The notes below the pieces were generated by a model, which was not told the origin of the DNA, searched no databases, and saw nothing but the letters and a program-made list of their open reading frames with translations. A DNA stretch of 11,928 nucleotides, taken from contig DUIU01000080.1 of assembly GCA_013330155.1 (NCBI GenBank), forward strand, positions 508 to 12,435, in the 5' to 3' direction. Position numbers and translations under genes: made by a program. The stretch comes from Candidatus Poseidonia sp. GTDB lineage: Archaea > Thermoplasmatota > Poseidoniia > Poseidoniales > Poseidoniaceae. Below are positions 6,907 through 11,928 of the stretch, one piece after another; within the stretch, counting starts at the first letter, position 1; each line of letters opens with the position of its first letter.

Positions 6907-7467
6907 TCAAACAACGATGGCACCCGCAGTGTCGTCGTCAACGTTGAACGTCTCGAAGGTCGAACCGCCATTGGCAACGTGGAGGTACAAGTTGGCCTCT
7001 CCGTCGTCAGTGAGCACAGCGTCAGCCGAACAATCATCGCCGCCGCTGGCGTCGAGGATGAGCTGGTAAGCCACACCTGGGTTCAATTCAGCAACGGCTG
7101 AGCCGTCCATTCGCGTGTATTGCATCTCGCCCACGCTGTCGCCTTCAACGACACCGTTATCGCAGAACAACTGGAAGCTCACGGACGTGAACGCAGTGAT
7201 TTCGCTACCTGGTGCGAGTGAGACAAAGAGCAGGTAGTTGTCACCTGCAGTGCCTGGGTCCACATAGGCGGTGTTGATGAGGAGTTTTCCAGCCATGTTG
7301 TCGGCCGTGTCGTCACCGGTGGTCTGAGCGTTTTGTTGCAACTTCTCAGCGGTTTGGATGATGACAGCAGCTGCAACAGCAGCAACCAGAATGAGGGCGA
7401 TGAAGACGATCATGGCACCAATACCGATGGCTGCCACGGTGTCCTTTTGCTCGTTGTTGGTCTTCAA
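6907..7467 (-). CDS. flaB: Archaellin (archaeal flagellin) 2
   Basis: Structural filament subunit, made as a class III signal (prepilin-like) precursor, cleaved by FlaK/PibD and assembled by the FlaI/FlaJ machine. The 186-residue precursor has a charged leader of about 12 residues and the hallmark AIGIGAMIVFIALILVAAVA helix (13-32) that forms the filament core. It continues as QTAEKLQQNAQTTG and an acidic beta-rich outer domain. Cleavage is predicted between Ala12 and Ala13, which places the invariant Gly at +3. The leader has Ala at -1 and Val at -2 instead of the usual Lys/Arg-Gly. Cys102 and Cys146 align with two cysteines in archaellin 1. The first usable start is TTG at 7467, overlapping the upstream stop as TTGA with GGTGG 4 bases upstream; the next Met is inside the core helix. 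Confidence 0.93.
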   Translation of the reverse strand: MKTNNEQKDTVAAIGIGAMIVFIALILVAAVAAAVIIQTAEKLQQNAQTTGDDTADNMAGKLLINTAYVDPGTAGDNYLLFVSLAPGSEITAFTSVSFQLFCDNGVVEGDSVGEMQYTRMDGSAVAELNPGVAYQLILDASGGDDCSADAVLTDDGEANLYLHVANGGSTFETFNVDDDTAGAIVV

Positions 7468-8009
7468 ATGACCACCGCCCCAGCAGTAATGTCGCCGCCG
7501 TAGTTGAGAACCTCGTAGGTTTGTCCACCGGTTCCTGCAACAAACAGGATGGTGTGCTCAGCGTTGGCTGCGGGTCCGCAGTTGTTGGTGGTGATGGTCG
7601 TGGTGTAGGTTTGGCCCGCCGCAATTGGGTCAGCCCCGACTGCGAGTCCAATTTGGTGCGTAGCGGTCGTTTCCAAGAAATCATCTTGGTCGGTACCAGC
7701 AGCGCACACAATGGCCCACTCAATATCACCTGTTGGGACGTCGTCCGACCCAGGAGCGAGCTCGAACGTAATGTCGAGTTCACCTGCACCGGAGCCCACA
7801 ATGATGCCGATGACGCTCACTCGAGCAGCCATAGCGTCCGTGGTATCTTGTCCCGTCGTCTGCGCATTCTGCTGCAGCTTCTCTGCCGTCTGAATAATGA
7901 CAGCAGCAGCAACAGCAGCCACCAGAATCAATGCAATGAAGACGATCATTGCACCAATACCGATCGCAGCGACGTTGTCGCGTTGTTCGTTCTTTGTTTC
8001 GTTTTTCAT
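7464..8009 (-). CDS. flaB: Archaellin (archaeal flagellin) 1
   Basis: First of two tandem filament subunits. The 181-residue precursor starts with a leader of about 14 residues carrying several charges. It continues through the same 41-residue stretch as archaellin 2 (from Val13 through the core helix and QTAEKLQQNAQTTG). The outer domain is different, Thr- and Asp-rich, and ends ITAGAVVI. The predicted processing site is Ala14/Ala15 with Gly17 at +3. Cys102 and Cys144 match the pair in archaellin 2. I chose the ATG at 8009: GGTGA lies 5 bases upstream and the leader length matches the paralogue. The ATG at 8021 is a possible alternative adding four residues. Its stop overlaps the TTG start of archaellin 2 by four bases, so the second subunit is probably translated by coupling. 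Confidence 0.93.
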   Translation of the reverse strand: MKNETKNEQRDNVAAIGIGAMIVFIALILVAAVAAAVIIQTAEKLQQNAQTTGQDTTDAMAARVSVIGIIVGSGAGELDITFELAPGSDDVPTGDIEWAIVCAAGTDQDDFLETTATHQIGLAVGADPIAAGQTYTTTITTNNCGPAANAEHTILFVAGTGGQTYEVLNYGGDITAGAVVI

Positions 8010-8035
8010 GTTTTTCACCATTTTTTTGTTTATCC

Positions 8036-8049
8036 CCTGCCTCTGCAGG
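8036..8049 (-). promoter_or_regulatory. Small inverted repeat in the archaellin leader
   Basis: CCTGC and GCAGG (5 bp) surround a 4-base loop in the 55-base gap before archaellin 1, about 27 bases before its ATG and upstream of an A-rich stretch. The A-rich (not U-rich) flank in the transcript argues against a terminator. It may take part in mRNA processing or leader structure, or be chance. Confidence 0.3.
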
Positions 8050-8061
8050 TGGAATAGGATG

Positions 8062-8086
8062 TGGTCAAAGAGCGCCTCCTTGACCA
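8062..8086 (-). promoter_or_regulatory. Inverted repeat spanning the stop codon upstream of the archaellins
   Basis: The transcript carries TGGTCAA and TTGACCA, a perfect 7-bp stem with an 11-base loop, covering the last codons and the stop (8065-8067) of the coiled-coil gene. With the second small repeat at 8036-8049 it forms two possible hairpins just before the archaellins, consistent with an RNA processing or attenuation point. Confidence 0.4.
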
Positions 8087-9009
8087 AGATTGATGCGAAG
8101 TGGCATGTGGAGAACAGCGACTTCGTCAGGAGCGAGATTGCGGATGAAGGGCACTTCATCGGTGGAGAACCCAGAGGGAATCCAGGGCGTGAGAAGAATC
8201 TCGGAGAGCGGTTCCATGGCCCGGTTTTGGACGCGCATGGTGACCGTTATTTCGCCGGACCGCATTTCGTAGGCGGTGGCCACTGAAAGTTTTCGAGTCA
8301 GCGGGATGTCTTCGGAAGACAAGCGGTAGTCGGGTTGGATGTCAAAGCGAAGTGGAATGTTGCCTCCGGGTGCGATGATGGGCAAATCCACGTTCGGGGG
8401 ATTGGCGGTCCAGCCTTCAGGGACGGGGGGTTTCAAGCGGAGCATTGGCATGGGGATTGGCCCGTCGTTGATGATGCGGACGAGAAGCACACCAGATTCC
8501 CCTCCAGCGGGCCAGCGGGTATCAACGCCCATCCAGAAATGGCGGAAGAGGAATGGGTTCAAGGTGGACGTGTTGCCTCCAATCATGTCCTCCAGCAAAT
8601 CCTCGACCTCTTCGGTTGAGGCACGAATATCGCCGATTTCGGCGGCGGCGGTGGCTTCTCGGAGTTTGAAGAGGATACGTTCCGCCTCCTCAAGAGAGAT
8701 GTGTTTGTGAACCAGAAGGCGGTGAAGCATGGCGATGCTGCGGCGCAGATGCAGGACATCTTCTTCCAACTCCTCAAGCGTCTTTTCCGCCCGACGAAGC
8801 GATTTCTTCGCCTTGCTGAGTTGGTGGAGACTCAAGTGAACTTTTACTTCGCCAATGTCCATTTCGGTTTCAGCGAGAGAAGGATTCTCGCGCTTAGCCG
8901 CTTGACGAGCAATCCGCTCCAACGTCTGTGAGGCCTCACGGATACCTTGCTCCCTCATGGCGCGCTCTTGGGCCATGACGTCTTCTGGAACCTCGGTAGC
9001 TTCAGGCAT
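8065..9009 (-). CDS. Soluble coiled-coil and Ig-like (NEW3/CARDB-like) protein in the archaellum operon
   Basis: A 314-residue protein of unknown function without signal peptide or membrane helix, hence probably cytosolic. Residues about 10-142 are almost entirely helical and charged, with heptad-like leucines (for example KKSLRRAEKTLEELEEDVLH at 68-87), suggesting a coiled coil or helical hairpin. From about 150 the protein turns into beta-rich sequence. One unit (about 172-260) has the pattern LVRIINDGPIP...VPEGW...APGG typical of NEW3/CARDB-type Ig-like domains; a second (about 253-306) has PWIPSGF...IRNLAPDEV. Start at ATG 9009 is set by GGAGGTGG 6 bases upstream; a TTG at 9036 is unlikely. 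It overlaps the end of the large surface-protein gene by 8 bases, so the two products are probably made together and may bind each other. Confidence 0.85.
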   Translation of the reverse strand: MPEATEVPEDVMAQERAMREQGIREASQTLERIARQAAKRENPSLAETEMDIGEVKVHLSLHQLSKAKKSLRRAEKTLEELEEDVLHLRRSIAMLHRLLVHKHISLEEAERILFKLREATAAAEIGDIRASTEEVEDLLEDMIGGNTSTLNPFLFRHFWMGVDTRWPAGGESGVLLVRIINDGPIPMPMLRLKPPVPEGWTANPPNVDLPIIAPGGNIPLRFDIQPDYRLSSEDIPLTRKLSVATAYEMRSGEITVTMRVQNRAMEPLSEILLTPWIPSGFSTDEVPFIRNLAPDEVAVLHMPLRINLGQGGAL

Positions 9010-11928
9010 CGCTTTCCACCTCCGCAGATGTTCCAAAGTCAGTGTCGTTGACCGGTTGTTTTTCGACGTCGCCTACAGCAATCGAAGCAGGTGCTGCCGC
9101 AGGTTCGGGCGCACCCTCACCGAGGATGGCCGAGAAATCAAGGCCGTCGTCGGCCAAGTCATTCAACAAACGAGCAGGGTCGCTGAGGTCTCGCTCAATG
9201 CGAATGGAACGGATTTCAGCGTCGGTCATGCGGCCGTACAGGTTGCCGTACATCTTGTCGGACCGCTTCAAGAGGTACCATACGCCGAACATGATGAGGA
9301 AGAAGTAGGCCGCAATCATCAACAAATTATCACGATCGGTCGAGAGTTGTGGGGGCAATCCGAGCACAATCGCCAACATGCCAAGAACGGGCAGTGAGAG
9401 AATGATGGTCAGTTGGCGACGGCTATCCTTGAGCGCCTCAAAGTGGTCAGAATACACCGTCGATGTACCCTTTCGTGCACGCTGATAGTCCTCGTGAATC
9501 ATTCTGAATTCATCGCTGCTCTTCCACGTCATGCGCCAAATCCACAAGGCACAGAGAGCGAGGATGGCCGGACCGTAATAGGCGACATTGAACAGGTGGA
9601 AAGCGAAACCGAAGGCAAGGACGCCAGTGTAGATGCCACCGAGTTGCCACTTTTCGGATTGGCTGGCAAGTCGGACGAAAATCAGGGACAATAAGGCAGC
9701 AACAACGCATGCGACGAAGGCTACAGAAAGATCCGGGGACCAAGAGCGAACGGTTTCTTCGCCGAGCTTGACGCCCTCTGGAGTGGTGTACGAACGGTCA
9801 TTTTCCTCGTCGTTTCCATCACCAACATAGAGGTAAGACAATGTTGCATCGCATTGAACCACCTTGTTGACATCCCACCAGTTGATGGTGGCAGGGCGAA
9901 CATCCCACGTGAAGACGTGTTCCATGGTGGCATTGAGTGCGGGATGAATGCCCGGTGTGGTAAGGATGGTGACATTATCTCCGCAATCAAGCGAAGCCGA
10001 TACCCCCAGAGCCTTCGCCGTACCTTCGTTTCGAACCGTGACCGAATAGGTGGTATCTTGGCCTTCAAAGAACGCATCGGGGTCTGCTGGACCTTGAGCA
10101 ACGATGGCCGGGTCGGCAAAGACCGCCAACTGGAAAGTAAACACATCATCCTCAAACACAGAATAGCCTGCGTTTTCGTCCGGATGGTACAATCGGAGCG
10201 TGAGGTCCCAACCATCACCGGGCAGGATGTTGGGAGGATTGGGTGCATCGACGACGAGTTGAATCGCATCCGTGGTAACCCAAGGCTGTCGAACGGGCAG
10301 AGTGATGCGGGAATCAGGGCCGAGTGAAGCTCCCTGAGGGCAGTACGCCGACATGTTGAGTGGGTAATCGGTATCGTCCACTCGGATGGCAAAGGTCCAA
10401 CCGTATTTTGACGCATTTTCACCCAACGCATCGACATCGATTAAGCGCTCTGCTCGGCAAAGTTCCACTTCATAGGCAACTGAGTTCTCCGGGCCCGTGG
10501 GTATGTGGGAGTAAACGATTGGGAAGATTTGTTCCCCGTTGTCGCTCGGGGGATTAACGGATGTATCGCCGAGTTCAAAGAACCGGTTCATTCGCAGGTC
10601 CGTGTAATATTCTGCGCTGCCCTGGACGGCCACCTCAATGGGGTCGAGGGTCACGATGAGGTTCGCTGCCAAGGTCAGGGGCGGTTGAGTAGCCACGCTG
10701 CTCACGCTGAACGAGAAGGGTGTTGCTACACCTCGCTCGAGGAAGAGGGTGGATGGGCTGGCAAGAGGTGACATCTCCCAATCCAAACTGGGCTGGGTGA
10801 GGCCACCTTGGAGAAGTGTGTAAGTGATGTTCACATCAACGTCTTTGTTGCCAGTATTGGTGATTATAACGTCCCATGTTCGACCGATGCCTCGATGGAA
10901 ATCCATCGTTGAAGGCCAGTTTTCAACCTCGACCAAAAAGAGCGGAGCGACGATGAGGCGGAAGGTGTGCGTCTCAATGACCTCCTGGGTGGTGGCATTC
11001 AACACCCGCATCGTTACGGGATACACCGCCCCGTTGACCATGCTGTCGTCATCTCCCAACGCAGGAACATCAACGTCAAAGGAGCCGGTGTAGGTTTCAC
11101 CAACGTCGAGTTCCAAAGGAAGTGATGCCGGAGTGACGGTCCAATTCTCGGCCACTGAGGTCTCAAGGACAACGTCTTCAACGAGGTTGCCGTTGTTGAT
11201 GAGGGAGAAATCAACGGTTTGCACCTCACCGGGAACAACACCGATCTCTTCGGTGGTACTCAACACCATACCGTGTTGCTCGCTGATGTTTCCGAGAATA
11301 TCAGCAGAGAGGTTGAGTCCAGATTGTGCATTCGAGACCCAAACGGTGGCGAAGTAGTTCGCAGCTGCCAGAGCGTCGCTTGATGGCGTAAGCCGTACTC
11401 GAACGGTGGATTCGTATCCCGCTCCAATTTGGACCACCGTTGGCGTCTCGAGAACAAAGTCAACTTCTCCAGCGCTGCTGGTGTCGAGGTAAACTCCAAA
11501 CGTCGCTGGCGTGTTTCCTTCATTTTTGATGACAACACTGGTCGTGACCGATTCGCCGATGGAAAGGTTGACCGTTTGGCTGGTCGGAGTGAGCGAGGCA
11601 TGAACATTTTCACCAACTCGCACGGGGACCTGGAACGTCGTGATGTAGACATTGGAATCCATTTCAAAGACATCAATGCCGATGTATTCGATGCTGTTGG
11701 CAGGTGCGTCGGGGTCGGTAGTCAACACCAGAGGGAAGGTGGTGATGTGCGTCGTGTTGTTGAGGACGTCGCCGTAGTTGGAGACGTCGGCTGGAAGGTC
11801 CGTGACGGTCGTAGAAGGCATGATGCTGCTCGCTGAAAAGGAGACCTCCCAGCCCGAAGGGATTTGGTCGTTCAGCACGAGCCGATACGAGGTCATGTTG
11901 TTGCCCGTGTTGGCCAGTTCGATGGGGA
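9002..11928 (-). CDS. Large surface protein with Ig-like repeats and five C-terminal membrane helices (5' partial)
   Basis: The frame is open to the right edge, so the start lies outside; about 975 residues are visible. Residues here are numbered from the in-frame Met at 11896. The first about 720 form an ectodomain of beta-rich repeats, each with a phrase such as NTGN, NEGN or NNGN (just before 1, then near 125, 234, 347, 623). Several are followed by a hydrophobic turn like P-S-G-W or E-N-W, the style of NEW3/CARDB Ig-like domains. About ten N-x-S/T sequons and four cysteines (480, 519, 638, 682) occur there. Five hydrophobic segments follow at about 723-743, 752-770, 772-789, 829-847 and 857-876, with a basic loop of about 40 residues between the third and fourth. 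An acidic, Ala/Pro-containing tail (about 880-964) ends the protein. Outside-to-inside topology fits the charge distribution. Function unknown; location suggests an envelope anchor or stator for the archaellum. Confidence 0.85.
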   Translation of the reverse strand, partial: PIELANTGNNMTSYRLVLNDQIPSGWEVSFSASSIMPSTTVTDLPADVSNYGDVLNNTTHITTFPLVLTTDPDAPANSIEYIGIDVFEMDSNVYITTFQVPVRVGENVHASLTPTSQTVNLSIGESVTTSVVIKNEGNTPATFGVYLDTSSAGEVDFVLETPTVVQIGAGYESTVRVRLTPSSDALAAANYFATVWVSNAQSGLNLSADILGNISEQHGMVLSTTEEIGVVPGEVQTVDFSLINNGNLVEDVVLETSVAENWTVTPASLPLELDVGETYTGSFDVDVPALGDDDSMVNGAVYPVTMRVLNATTQEVIETHTFRLIVAPLFLVEVENWPSTMDFHRGIGRTWDVIITNTGNKDVDVNITYTLLQGGLTQPSLDWEMSPLASPSTLFLERGVATPFSFSVSSVATQPPLTLAANLIVTLDPIEVAVQGSAEYYTDLRMNRFFELGDTSVNPPSDNGEQIFPIVYSHIPTGPENSVAYEVELCRAERLIDVDALGENASKYGWTFAIRVDDTDYPLNMSAYCPQGASLGPDSRITLPVRQPWVTTDAIQLVVDAPNPPNILPGDGWDLTLRLYHPDENAGYSVFEDDVFTFQLAVFADPAIVAQGPADPDAFFEGQDTTYSVTVRNEGTAKALGVSASLDCGDNVTILTTPGIHPALNATMEHVFTWDVRPATINWWDVNKVVQCDATLSYLYVGDGNDEENDRSYTTPEGVKLGEETVRSWSPDLSVAFVACVVAALLSLIFVRLASQSEKWQLGGIYTGVLAFGFAFHLFNVAYYGPAILALCALWIWRMTWKSSDEFRMIHEDYQRARKGTSTVYSDHFEALKDSRRQLTIILSLPVLGMLAIVLGLPPQLSTDRDNLLMIAAYFFLIMFGVWYLLKRSDKMYGNLYGRMTDAEIRSIRIERDLSDPARLLNDLADDGLDFSAILGEGAPEPAAAPASIAVGDVEKQPVNDTDFGTSAEVESDA

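Noticed and set aside
6061..7069. Long plus-strand open frames (214 and 268 codons) opposite the FlaC/D/E-like gene and archaellin 2.
   Set aside because: They lie opposite confidently called genes, have composition typical of antisense frames (Ser/Arg/Pro-rich, no domain pattern), and would break the operon.
8020..8033. A/T-rich stretch GGGGATAAACAAA before archaellin 1 as a TATA-type promoter.
   Set aside because: It lies too close to the start codon for a normal TATA-to-start distance and lacks a convincing BRE/TATA match.
8010..8159. Extended N-terminus for archaellin 1 starting at 8159.
   Set aside because: It would overlap the upstream gene and give a leader far longer than class III signal peptides; ATG 8009 has GGTGA at the proper distance and matches the paralogue.
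1..11928. CRISPR array, insertion sequence, tRNA or rRNA gene.
   Set aside because: No spaced direct repeats, transposase-like frames, or tRNA/rRNA sequence signatures were seen; the window is nearly fully occupied by co-oriented protein genes.

Overview
The window reads as the archaellum (archaeal flagellum) gene cluster of a marine planktonic euryarchaeon, most plausibly Marine Group II / Candidatus Poseidoniales. The evidence is the clear FlaJ, FlaI and FlaH proteins, paired archaellins, the euryarchaeal gene order, acidic and Ser/Thr-rich extracellular proteins, and purine-rich Shine-Dalgarno sites. The taxonomic call is inferred from gene content and style, not from a marker gene.

Ten genes lie on the minus strand and are transcribed from right to left. 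In that order they are: (1) a very large surface protein with repeated Ig-like ectodomains and a five-helix membrane anchor, cut by the right edge (9002-11928); (2) a soluble coiled-coil plus Ig-like protein (8065-9009); (3) archaellin 1 (7464-8009); (4) archaellin 2 (6907-7467); (5) a divergent FlaC/D/E-like protein (5995-6858); (6) FlaF (5346-5993); (7) FlaG (4850-5341); (8) FlaH (4126-4863); (9) FlaI (2397-4112); (10) FlaJ (582-2384). An unrecognised 143-residue membrane protein (108-539) follows as an eleventh minus-strand gene. Genes overlap by up to 14 bases or sit at most 55 bases apart, which indicates one operon with translational coupling. At the left edge, the C-terminal 34 codons of a plus-strand Cys-containing protein converge on the operon, with two bases between the stop codons.

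Known working model: FlaJ is the membrane platform, FlaI the hexameric assembly and rotation ATPase, FlaH the ATP-binding regulator of FlaI, FlaF and FlaG the stator parts that contact the S-layer, FlaC/D/E the switch connecting to chemotaxis, and the archaellins the filament.

The least explained part is the pair of genes upstream of the archaellins and the small membrane protein after FlaJ. They are packed into the operon and have no counterpart in the standard archaellum list. I suggest they are lineage-specific motor or cell-envelope components. Other notable points are an inserted Gly/Ser-rich beta module inside FlaF, a stem-loop with a C(UUCG)G loop directly after the archaellins, two small inverted repeats before them, a non-standard residue at the archaellin processing site, and a conserved cysteine pair in both archaellins.
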